Positions 16,928 to 24,498 of a DNA stretch of 64,000 nt are shown in pieces. The notes below the pieces were generated by a model. That model did no database searches and was not told where the DNA came from. It was given only the letters and a program-made list of their open reading frames with translations. This DNA comes from Celeribacter baekdonensis (lineage in GTDB: Bacteria > Pseudomonadota > Alphaproteobacteria > Rhodobacterales > Rhodobacteraceae). The stretch covers positions 3,162,001 through 3,226,000 of the forward strand of contig NZ_CP028475.1 in NCBI RefSeq assembly GCF_003047105.1. Reading direction: 5' to 3'. Made by a program: the position numbers and the translations under genes. Every line of letters begins with the position of its first letter. Position 1 is the stretch's first letter.

Positions 16928-19641
16928 GAAAAGCACCAAAACTTGCTTTTACGGTCACCTCGGCCAAGCCTGAGACCCCCGACGAGGTTTCCAATCGCCC
17001 GAAAGCACCCAAGGCTCCTTTGACCGTCCATTTGGGCTCCCAAGGTCGGGGTGCTCTGAAAACGAAAGTGGCACCTACTGCCAAGAAATCTACGCCGGTC
17101 CTTGACCCGATGGTGGAAAAGAAACGCGCCGCGACCGAAGCGGTGCGGCGCAAGGTGGCCGACACGGCGCGCGAGGCACGGCTGCGCGAAGAGGCAGCCG
17201 AAAAGCTGCGTGTCGAGGAGAACGATGCGCGGGAACGGGCCAAGGCGCAGCGCCTTGAAAAGGCCCGCCAAGCCGCAGAAGCCGCGTGCAAACCCAAACG
17301 CGATGCCGCGGAGGTGAAAGCCGAAGCCAAGGCGCGCCAAGCGGCCCGTGATCTACCGCCAGCGCAGCCCACGCAAGCGCCACCCGCGCCCCAAGCGACG
17401 CAGCCGGAACCGATTGCGCAGTCTGTAATGCCCAAGATCGCTGCGCCGGTCACACAGGCTGAGATTTTCCCGCAGTCGCCACAGCAACAGATCCAGATCA
17501 CTCAGCCGGAACCGGCACCGCAACCACAGCAGGCGGTGTTTTCGCGCAAATTCCTTCAGCGTGCTGAATTGGTTGCGACTTTTGCCGCGCGTTTTGGTCA
17601 ACGTGCGATGATCTCCGATCTGATCGAAAGCTTTGCGGATCAAACTGGCGAAGATGTCGCCCCCACAGCTATGGCGCGTGCGATTGGCCTGACGGGTCTG
17701 TCCGCCGAAGTCACTCATCTGGCCGCGATCACGCCCAAGGCTTGGCCCGCATTGGCCTATATGTCGTCCGGTCATATCGTCCTTGTGTGGTCGCAAAAAG
17801 GTGAGGTTCTGACCGTTTTTGATCACACCGGGGCCGATCAGGTGGCCGAAGTGCCGCTTTATGAATTCGCACCGTTCTTCACCGGAACCATTGTGCGCGC
17901 CGGGAAAAATTTGGACACATTGGCGGCCACTCATGTGCCGCTTTTGTCAAAACAGCATTGGTTTTGGGGGCAGTTCGGAGCGTTTAAACGGCAGATCGGC
18001 GAGATCGCATTGGGTTCGCTTGTGGCCAATATGTTGGCCGTCGCCGTCGCTCTGTTTTCGCTGCAAGTCTATGATCGGGTGATCCCGCACCAATCGCAAG
18101 CCACGCTTTGGGTACTGGCACTTGGCGCGGTTTTAGCCATCGCTTTGGAGGCGGTTTTGAAACTTGCCCGCTCGCGTCTGATGGATGGGGCGGGGCGTCA
18201 AATTGAAATGCGGGTTCAGTCGATCTTGATGGAGCGGCTCTTGGGAATGCGGTCCGATGCGCGGCCGACAACGCCGACGGGCCTGTTTTCCGCCATGCGT
18301 GAATTCGGGTCGGTGCGTGAGTTTTTCACCGCCTCGACCATCGGATCAGTTGCCGACATTCCGTTTATCTTTTTGTTCTTTGCGCTTGTGGCCTCGATCT
18401 CCGGCCCGATCGTTTGGATTTTGGTTGTGGGCGCGATCATCATGGTGGTGCCCGGCTATTTGTTCCAAAAACGGATGATGCGCCTGACCCAAGAGACCCA
18501 AGGGGCATCGGCCAAATCGACGCGGCTTTTGCATGAGGCGGTGTTTGAACTCGACACGATCAAAACCCAACGCGGCGAAGAGCGGGTACGCAGGATTTGG
18601 GATGAATTGAACCTGCTGTCTGCGGCGAAATCGTCGGAACAGCGCAAACTCTCCGGCATGTTGACCTTCTGGTCCCAAGGTGTGCAGCAATTGACCTATG
18701 TTTTGGCTGTGGTGGCCGGAACCTATTTGGTTTTCGCCGGTGAATTTACCGTTGGGACGATCATTGCAACCGGCATCTTGACCTCGCGCACGCTCGCGCC
18801 GTTGACTCAGCTTTCCGCAACGATGGCGCGGTGGGCCAATGTCAAAACCGCGCTGGACGGATTGGACGCGATCGCCGCCGCACCGCAGGACAACGGCGAG
18901 GATCGCAACTTCCTTCGTCGTCCGCAGATCAACGGCGCATTCGTGTTGCGGGAGGCACAGTTTCGCTACGACACCGAGGGCGCGCCGACGCTTGATCTGC
19001 CGGGACTTGATATCAAAGCGGGGCAAAAAATTGCGGTTCTGGGGGCCAATGGATCAGGTAAAAGCACATTCCTGAAACTCCTCGCCGGGCTTTATGCGCC
19101 GACCCAAGGGCGCATTTTGCTGGACGGTGCCGAGATGTCGCAAATTGATCCGCGCGATATTCGCCGCTCTGTTGGCTACCTTGGCCAAGATGTGCGGCTG
19201 TTTGCCGGGACATTGCGTGACAACCTGAATCTTGGCGGTATGGAACGCGATGATGATCGCCTGCTCGCCGCTTTGGATTTTGCCGGTTTGGGCGCGTTTG
19301 TGCGTGGGCATCACCGCGGGCTGGACCTTGAAATTCGTGATGGTGGCGAAGGCCTTTCTGTCGGTCAGCGTCAGTCGATTGGCTGGGCGCGGATGTGGTT
19401 GCAAAACCCGTCTGTTTGCCTGTTGGACGAACCGACTGCGGCGCTGGATCAGGCGCTTGAAACTGGGCTTGTGGCGCGGCTCACGGAGTGGCTTTCGGGG
19501 CGCACCGTTGTGGTCGCCACACATCGTTTGCCCATCGTCGCCCTCGCGGATCGGGCGATGGTGTTTAAGGACGGGCGATTGGTTGTAGACGGGCCACGTG
19601 CACAGGTCATGGCGCATCTCGAAAACGCGAGCACACGTTGA
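16924..19641 (+). CDS. Type I secretion ABC transporter with C39-like domain (LapB-like)
   Basis: Inner membrane ATPase that drives adhesin export. It has 905 residues in four parts: an unusual ~190-residue N-terminal extension rich in Lys/Ala/Arg, then Pro/Gln; a C39-like domain (~190-330) with no cysteine, so not a protease; a membrane domain (~350-620); and a nucleotide-binding domain with Walker A GANGSGKST (~707), signature LSVGQ (~811), Walker B VCLLDE (~835) and the H-loop ATHR. Loss of the peptidase cysteine is typical of transporters whose substrate is recognised by its C-terminus and not cleaved. The extension is absent from the usual ~720-residue relatives. Start overlaps the tolC-like stop, and the next gene starts in this stop. 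Confidence 0.92.
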   Translation: MRKAPKLAFTVTSAKPETPDEVSNRPKAPKAPLTVHLGSQGRGALKTKVAPTAKKSTPVLDPMVEKKRAATEAVRRKVADTAREARLREEAAEKLRVEENDARERAKAQRLEKARQAAEAACKPKRDAAEVKAEAKARQAARDLPPAQPTQAPPAPQATQPEPIAQSVMPKIAAPVTQAEIFPQSPQQQIQITQPEPAPQPQQAVFSRKFLQRAELVATFAARFGQRAMISDLIESFADQTGEDVAPTAMARAIGLTGLSAEVTHLAAITPKAWPALAYMSSGHIVLVWSQKGEVLTVFDHTGADQVAEVPLYEFAPFFTGTIVRAGKNLDTLAATHVPLLSKQHWFWGQFGAFKRQIGEIALGSLVANMLAVAVALFSLQVYDRVIPHQSQATLWVLALGAVLAIALEAVLKLARSRLMDGAGRQIEMRVQSILMERLLGMRSDARPTTPTGLFSAMREFGSVREFFTASTIGSVADIPFIFLFFALVASISGPIVWILVVGAIIMVVPGYLFQKRMMRLTQETQGASAKSTRLLHEAVFELDTIKTQRGEERVRRIWDELNLLSAAKSSEQRKLSGMLTFWSQGVQQLTYVLAVVAGTYLVFAGEFTVGTIIATGILTSRTLAPLTQLSATMARWANVKTALDGLDAIAAAPQDNGEDRNFLRRPQINGAFVLREAQFRYDTEGAPTLDLPGLDIKAGQKIAVLGANGSGKSTFLKLLAGLYAPTQGRILLDGAEMSQIDPRDIRRSVGYLGQDVRLFAGTLRDNLNLGGMERDDDRLLAALDFAGLGAFVRGHHRGLDLEIRDGGEGLSVGQRQSIGWARMWLQNPSVCLLDEPTAALDQALETGLVARLTEWLSGRTVVVATHRLPIVALADRAMVFKDGRLVVDGPRAQVMAHLENASTR

Positions 19642-20810
19642 TGGCCACGTTCGACGACATGCTCGACAAGGACATGGATCGTCCGGGGTGGATCATTCGA
19701 ATTTCGGCCGTTGTGGTTGTGATCTTTTTGCTTTGGGCGGCCATTGCGCGGGTCGATGAGATTGTGCGTTCTGATGGTGAAATGATTTCCTCATCGCGAC
19801 CGCAGATTGTGCAAAACCTTGAGGGCGGGATCTTGTCCGAACTGTTGGTGCATGAGGGGCAAGAGGTCGAACAGGGTCAGGTTCTGGCCAAATTGCAGGG
19901 CACGGAATTTCGCACCTCTGTGGATGATCTTCAGGAAAAAATCGACGCCTTAGAGGTGCGGCGTTTGCGGCTTGAGGCGGAGCTTGAGGGCGAGGACGAG
20001 TTCGTCGTTCCCGACGATCTCGCGGCACGGGCAACAACGGTTCTGGCCTCTGAAAAGGCACTGTTGAAGGCGCGGGTTGGTGACTATTTGGCGCGAAAAG
20101 ATGGCGCGATGGCGGTTTTGAAACAAGCGGAAACGGAGCGGTCCTTGATGGAGGACATGCTGACGAAAAACGTGGTGTCGCTGATCGAAGTGACCCGTGC
20201 CCGCAAATCGCATTCTGACGCCCAACTCAAATACAATGAGATTGTCACGCAGGCAGAATTGCAGCGTGCCGAAGATTATTCCGATACGCTCAAAGAGCTG
20301 GCCTCGGTCAAACAGGCGCTGACCTTGGCCAATGATCAGCTCGGGCGTACAGTGATCGTCGCGCCGATGCGGGGTATCGTGAACAGCCTGATGGTGACGA
20401 CGATTGGCGGCGTGATTCGGCCCGGAGAGGAGTTGGTTCAGATCATTCCTGTGGACGAAGAGTTGTTTGTCGAAGCGCGCGTGCGCCCCGAAGACATCGC
20501 CCATGTGCAACCCGGCCAAGACGCGACGATCAAACTATCTGCCTATGATTACACGATTTTCGGCTCCTTGAAGGGCAAGGTTCAGGTGGTGTCCGCCGAC
20601 ACGTTCAAAGATGAGCGCGATCCAAAAGCCGAGCCCTATTATCGGGTGACGGCAACGGTTGACCTGAGCAGTTTGACCGAGCGGCAGCAACAAATCGAGA
20701 TCCGTCCCGGCATGCGCGCGCAGGTTGAGTTGCACACCGGGTCAAAGACGTTTTTGCAATATCTGCTGAAACCGCTCTACAAATCACGCGAGGCCTTTCG
20801 CGAACCATAG
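19641..20810 (+). CDS. HlyD-family periplasmic adaptor of the type I system
   Basis: Membrane fusion protein that links the ABC transporter to the outer membrane duct. The 389 residues comprise a short cytoplasmic N-terminus, one membrane segment (WIIRISAVVVVIFLLWAAIA, ~15-35), a split lipoyl/barrel-sandwich domain (QNLEGGILSELLVHEGQEVEQG, then TVIVAPMRGIVNSLMV), a long coiled coil (~95-235) and a C-terminal beta domain ending RPGMRAQVEL. The ATG at 19641 overlaps the transporter stop; a TTG one codon earlier is also possible. It completes an adhesin-duct-pump-adaptor operon, all on one strand. Confidence 0.93.
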   Translation: MATFDDMLDKDMDRPGWIIRISAVVVVIFLLWAAIARVDEIVRSDGEMISSSRPQIVQNLEGGILSELLVHEGQEVEQGQVLAKLQGTEFRTSVDDLQEKIDALEVRRLRLEAELEGEDEFVVPDDLAARATTVLASEKALLKARVGDYLARKDGAMAVLKQAETERSLMEDMLTKNVVSLIEVTRARKSHSDAQLKYNEIVTQAELQRAEDYSDTLKELASVKQALTLANDQLGRTVIVAPMRGIVNSLMVTTIGGVIRPGEELVQIIPVDEELFVEARVRPEDIAHVQPGQDATIKLSAYDYTIFGSLKGKVQVVSADTFKDERDPKAEPYYRVTATVDLSSLTERQQQIEIRPGMRAQVELHTGSKTFLQYLLKPLYKSREAFREP

Positions 20811-20831
20811 GGTTGCGCGTAGGGTGAACGC

Positions 20832-21437
20832 ATGAGCCAAGATATCCCCATACGCGACGCCGCAACGGTGGTCCTGCTGCGCCAAGACGCCGGGGTGCCG
20901 CGTGTTTTGATGGGGCAGCGTGGCCATGGTGCGGTGTTCATGCCGGGCAAATTTGTCTTTCCCGGTGGTGCTGTTGATGCGGAGGATTATGATCGCGAGC
21001 CGCCCGGGCAATTGACGCCAATCTGTGCGCGCAGACTCGCCGCTGAGGCACCTGCTGAGATGACGCGCGCGCTCCCCAATGCGGCGTTGCGCGAGCTGCG
21101 CGAAGAGACCGGGTTGATTTTGCCGGACGTCACGGACCTGCATTTCGTGTTCCGAGCCATCACTCCGCCGGGACGTCCGCGTCGGTTTGATGCGCGGTTT
21201 TTTCTGGTCGATGCGGCGCGTCTGGCCAATGACCCGGATGATTTCTCAAGGGCCGAAGACGAGCTGTCGCATTTGCAATGGGTGACGCTTGCGGGCGCGC
21301 GCAGTTTTGATCTGCCCTTTGTCACGCGGGTGGTTTTGGCCGAGGTCGAAGCGGCGATGCACAAGGCGTTGCCGCCACAACAGGTGCCGTTTTATGACCA
21401 CCGTGCAGCCGTGGGTCAGATCCGGTCTCTGCTGTAA
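20832..21437 (+). CDS. Nudix hydrolase, CoA-diphosphatase-like subgroup
   Basis: Predicted nucleoside-diphosphate-linked hydrolase of 201 residues. The Nudix helix is present as ALRELREETGLIL near residues 79-91, but its preceding glycine (FPGGAVDA, ~40) is separated by an insertion of roughly 30 residues, a pattern seen in the NUDT7/8/19 group that attacks CoA and acyl-CoA pyrophosphate bonds. Substrate is therefore only suggested. It follows the HlyD gene by 21 bp, so it may share transcription with the secretion operon, and converges with the exonuclease fusion gene four bases away. Confidence 0.82.
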   Translation: MSQDIPIRDAATVVLLRQDAGVPRVLMGQRGHGAVFMPGKFVFPGGAVDAEDYDREPPGQLTPICARRLAAEAPAEMTRALPNAALRELREETGLILPDVTDLHFVFRAITPPGRPRRFDARFFLVDAARLANDPDDFSRAEDELSHLQWVTLAGARSFDLPFVTRVVLAEVEAAMHKALPPQQVPFYDHRAAVGQIRSLL

Positions 21438-21441
21438 CCCA

Positions 21442-23550
21442 TCACGCGGTTTGGGGCTGATTGGCATCCTGCAACAGGCGTTTGTGTTTGCGCATTTCCG
21501 TAAGAGCATCACCAAAGGTTACAATCCCGCGCTCCTCGGCCATACGTAGCATTTTGATAAACACTTGCGCGGTCGCAACCGTATCTCCCATGGCAGTATG
21601 GCGCGCTTCGGGCGGAATTTTAACGCCGAGGCGGGCGGAGATTGCATCCAGCGTATGCTCTTGTGACTGGCCAAACACGATGGCGGAGAGCAGCACCGTA
21701 TCAAGCACTGGATTGTTGAATTTCGCGCCAATTCCGGCTTCGTGACGGCGCAGGAATTCCAAATCAAACGGTGCGTTATGGGCGACCAAAACCGCCCCAC
21801 GCGCAAAGCTATGTAGCTGTCGCCCAACCACATCAATCGGGGGCGCATCTTTCACCATGGCGTTGGTGATGTGATGCACTTCTGTGGATGAGGCGGGGAT
21901 GGGGCGGCCGGGGTTGACCAGCGCGTCGAGTGCCTCCGTGTCGCGGACCTTGCCATTGACCACGCGCAGCGCCGCGATTTGACAAATCTCATCACCTTGC
22001 GAGGGCAAAAGCCCAGTGGTTTCGGTATCAAACACCACATAGGTCAAGTGCGAGAGAGGGGTCTCCATCACCTCTTTTGACGGCCTGTGTGCCAAAAGAT
22101 CAAAGTCATAGCTCACTGTCCGCGGCCCATCATTGGGGATGCGCCGTACTGGGCGGGCACTCCGGATCGGCAGTTTCAGGACGGCACGCGAGGCGCGACC
22201 AAATTCGGGCCAGATGTCGGTGCCATGGGCCGCAAGAATGTCGCGCCCGGTCATATCGGCCAAACCGACATCAAGCGGTTGGGTCAGCCATGTTTCAAGT
22301 CGATCGACGGACAAAGGCGCGCCCGACCACCCGAGCGCCAACATCGCGCCGCCGTCCTCTTCGCGGGAAATCAAAAACGAAAGGGCTCGTCCGCCGTCTT
22401 GGATCACCAATCGAGCGATATACGTGATGAGCGTGATGATCTGAACCGCGTCCAAAGTGAGCACGAGCGGTTCGACCACGTCGGCTGCCAGGGCGGTGTC
22501 GTCTTGGGCCAACTGTGCGCTCAAGGCGTCGCAAAGCTCAGAGCCACGCACTGAGGCCATCGGCCACCAATCGGCCTTTGTCGCCTCATATTCGGCGTCA
22601 AACGTGGCAATTTCGTCGGTCAACTGTTGCATCTCGCTGACCAAAGCGGTGTTCAGCCGGGGATCATTGCGCAATGTGTCATCCGTTTCACGTGCCGCCA
22701 AAGTGGTCTGCAAAGAAGCCATAGATGGGCGCAGGCGGTCAAACATCCGCGACAGAAGCTTTTCGCGTTTGGCATGGATCGCCAGATCGTCGGTCACATC
22801 CTCTAAACTCAACACATAGGGCGGCATCGCGTCGCCCTCATTGGGGGCATGCATCAACCGCATCCGCGCTGATAGGATTTGGCCTCCATGCCGCGTGGCC
22901 ACGGTCAAAGGCAGGACATGGCCCTCGCCACCTTCGCCTGCACACAGCCGGGCATAGGCCGACCGGATTGGCGCAGGACGCAGGAAATCAAAGATTTCAT
23001 GATCCAAACCGGGCGTATGATCGGCGGATAAAAGATCGGCGGCGGCACCGTTGTAAAAGGCAATTTTATGCAGGCCGGACAGTAAGACCACGCCATGTGG
23101 CATCTCGGCGGCGAGGGTGGAGAGCCGCTCTTTTTCATCGACCAAACGGGTGGTCTCCATCGCCACGGTCTCTGCCAACTTGTTACGCGTGCTCAGCAAG
23201 TTTTCGGTCAAAGCATGTGCGGCGGGGGCAAGATCGCCCAAGTAACGTGCGGTTTTCTCATTCAGCGCCTCATCGACATCGGCGTGGGCCCGCGCCAACA
23301 TACCGCCGGCCAGTCGTTGGATTGGCTTGGCGACGTTTTCGTCAAACATCAGCCAAATCCAAACCACCATGGCAAGGATGGCAAAGCTGGCAATCGCACC
23401 GGCAAAGACAAACCCATCGCGGGCCTCAGGCACATGCAGGCGGGCAAATCCCAGATAAAGCCCCGCCAGAACCGCCAAAATTGCCCCTCCCGCGAGGCCG
23501 GCGAAAAATAGAAAAACCCGAAGCCGCAGCGACCAATGTTCAATTTTCAT
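21442..23550 (-). CDS. Membrane sensor with degenerate kinase core fused to DnaQ-type 3'-5' exonuclease
   Basis: A 702-residue fusion. Two membrane segments (~10-32 and ~46-68) are followed by a coiled linker, a PAS-like region (~145-255: EMPHGVVLLSGLHKIAFYNG to YVLSLEDVTDD), a DHp-like helix (~262-300) and an ATPase-like region (~380-480). The DHp motif reads FDRLRPSMASL, with no histidine at the phospho-acceptor position. The ATPase region keeps the IxxxHGxxIWxE layout but lacks a clear N-box asparagine and a DxGxG motif. Residues ~502-702 are a complete DEDDh exonuclease: D508 and E510 (FDTETTG), D596 (HNAPFD), H651 and D656 (HTAMGD). It overlaps the receiver gene by 11 bases. Probably a signalling protein whose output is a nuclease; target unknown. 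Confidence 0.85.
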   Translation of the reverse strand: MKIEHWSLRLRVFLFFAGLAGGAILAVLAGLYLGFARLHVPEARDGFVFAGAIASFAILAMVVWIWLMFDENVAKPIQRLAGGMLARAHADVDEALNEKTARYLGDLAPAAHALTENLLSTRNKLAETVAMETTRLVDEKERLSTLAAEMPHGVVLLSGLHKIAFYNGAAADLLSADHTPGLDHEIFDFLRPAPIRSAYARLCAGEGGEGHVLPLTVATRHGGQILSARMRLMHAPNEGDAMPPYVLSLEDVTDDLAIHAKREKLLSRMFDRLRPSMASLQTTLAARETDDTLRNDPRLNTALVSEMQQLTDEIATFDAEYEATKADWWPMASVRGSELCDALSAQLAQDDTALAADVVEPLVLTLDAVQIITLITYIARLVIQDGGRALSFLISREEDGGAMLALGWSGAPLSVDRLETWLTQPLDVGLADMTGRDILAAHGTDIWPEFGRASRAVLKLPIRSARPVRRIPNDGPRTVSYDFDLLAHRPSKEVMETPLSHLTYVVFDTETTGLLPSQGDEICQIAALRVVNGKVRDTEALDALVNPGRPIPASSTEVHHITNAMVKDAPPIDVVGRQLHSFARGAVLVAHNAPFDLEFLRRHEAGIGAKFNNPVLDTVLLSAIVFGQSQEHTLDAISARLGVKIPPEARHTAMGDTVATAQVFIKMLRMAEERGIVTFGDALTEMRKHKRLLQDANQPQTA

Positions 23551-23929
23551 GTCGATCTCCCGTGATCAGCTCGGCCACACAGGACCGCAGATCATCCATC
23601 GCAAAGGGTTTGGTCAAAAACGCGTTGGCCCCCATGGCAAGCCCTTTGCGTTGTTCGGCCTGTGAAGCACGCGCGGACATCATCAACACTGGAACCGTGG
23701 TTAAATCTTGGGTCAGGCGCATGGATTGGCAGACTTCATAGCCGGATTTCCCTGGCAACGTGACATCCAATATTACCAAATCGGGGTGCTGTGCACGGAT
23801 GTTGGGGATGGCTTGAGACCCATCCGCAACACGCAGAATGTCATAGCCCTCGCGCGACAGCAAAAGCTCAATGGCAATGGCGATATTATCTTCGTCTTCC
23901 ACCAAAAGAATGCGCGGTTTGCCTTGCAT
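23540..23929 (-). CDS. Stand-alone CheY-like response regulator receiver
   Basis: A 129-residue receiver with no output domain. Its acidic pocket is seen in LLVEDEDN (~10-13), the phospho-acceptor Asp in LVILDVTLPGKSGYE (~54), the switch serine in VLMMSARAS (~84) and the conserved lysine in FLTKPFAMDD (~107), so it should be phosphorylatable. It ends inside the start of the sensor-exonuclease gene, which strongly suggests one functional unit. Because that sensor seems to lack kinase motifs, the phosphate must come from another kinase or from a small phosphodonor. Acetyl phosphate is an attractive possibility in an acetate locus, but that is inference. Confidence 0.92.
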   Translation of the reverse strand: MQGKPRILLVEDEDNIAIAIELLLSREGYDILRVADGSQAIPNIRAQHPDLVILDVTLPGKSGYEVCQSMRLTQDLTTVPVLMMSARASQAEQRKGLAMGANAFLTKPFAMDDLRSCVAELITGDRHEN

Positions 23930-23954
23930 CTTTTACGGCCTCCCCTCCGTGGTG

Positions 23955-24470
23955 TTATCTCAACGCATCGCAGGCCGTGCGCAGGATCGGATTGTCGCTT
24001 TGCATGGCGTACCAATCGGCCTGTGCCAACATCTCATCAATCGGGCCTTTTTCCAGACCCACCAAATCGGCGCGACGGCCCAGAATGCAATCAAAAGCGG
24101 TGGGGACAATGGCCGCATCACCACGCCGCGCCATCAGGTACATATCGGTCAAAACCGTGCCGTCCTCGATGGTGGCCCCGTCTTTGTCGAGGGCGATAAA
24201 GCGGGTGGTGACCGGAACGAGATAGGTCCAAGGCCGCCAGATCTGGCTTTTTTCAATCGTAGTGGCGACAACTTTACCTTCGCCGATGCCATCCAGCGCG
24301 CGGCTGTACCACGAATAATCGCTCCAGATCGCAAAGGCCAACATGGCCACACCTGCGGCGGCGGGCATGGCCCATTTCGGAAATTTGATCCGGGTGAGTT
24401 TTTGCAGGCCAAGGATGAAACCGGCGGCACCGACACCGGCGGTGATTGTGGCGATGAATTCGAGAAGCAT
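23955..24470 (-). CDS. Small membrane-anchored protein of unknown function in the acetate locus
   Basis: I do not recognise a named family. From the ATG at 24470 it has 171 residues. Two hydrophobic segments (LLEFIATITAGVGAAGFIL, ~2-20; WAMPAAAGVAMLAFAIWS, ~33-51) precede a soluble domain with WYSRALDGIGEGKVVATTIE and RPWTYLVPVTTRFIALDKDG, and an acidic C-terminal part. The topology predicts a short loop and a C-terminal domain on one side of the membrane. It lies 28 bases after the cNMP/CBS/DUF294 gene and 25 before the receiver gene, so it belongs to the same transcript. A longer in-frame start at 24581 runs into the upstream gene and is rejected. Confidence 0.75.
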   Translation of the reverse strand: MLLEFIATITAGVGAAGFILGLQKLTRIKFPKWAMPAAAGVAMLAFAIWSDYSWYSRALDGIGEGKVVATTIEKSQIWRPWTYLVPVTTRFIALDKDGATIEDGTVLTDMYLMARRGDAAIVPTAFDCILGRRADLVGLEKGPIDEMLAQADWYAMQSDNPILRTACDALR

Positions 24471-24498
24471 GGGGATTGGTCCCTTCTTTAAGGTTTGG

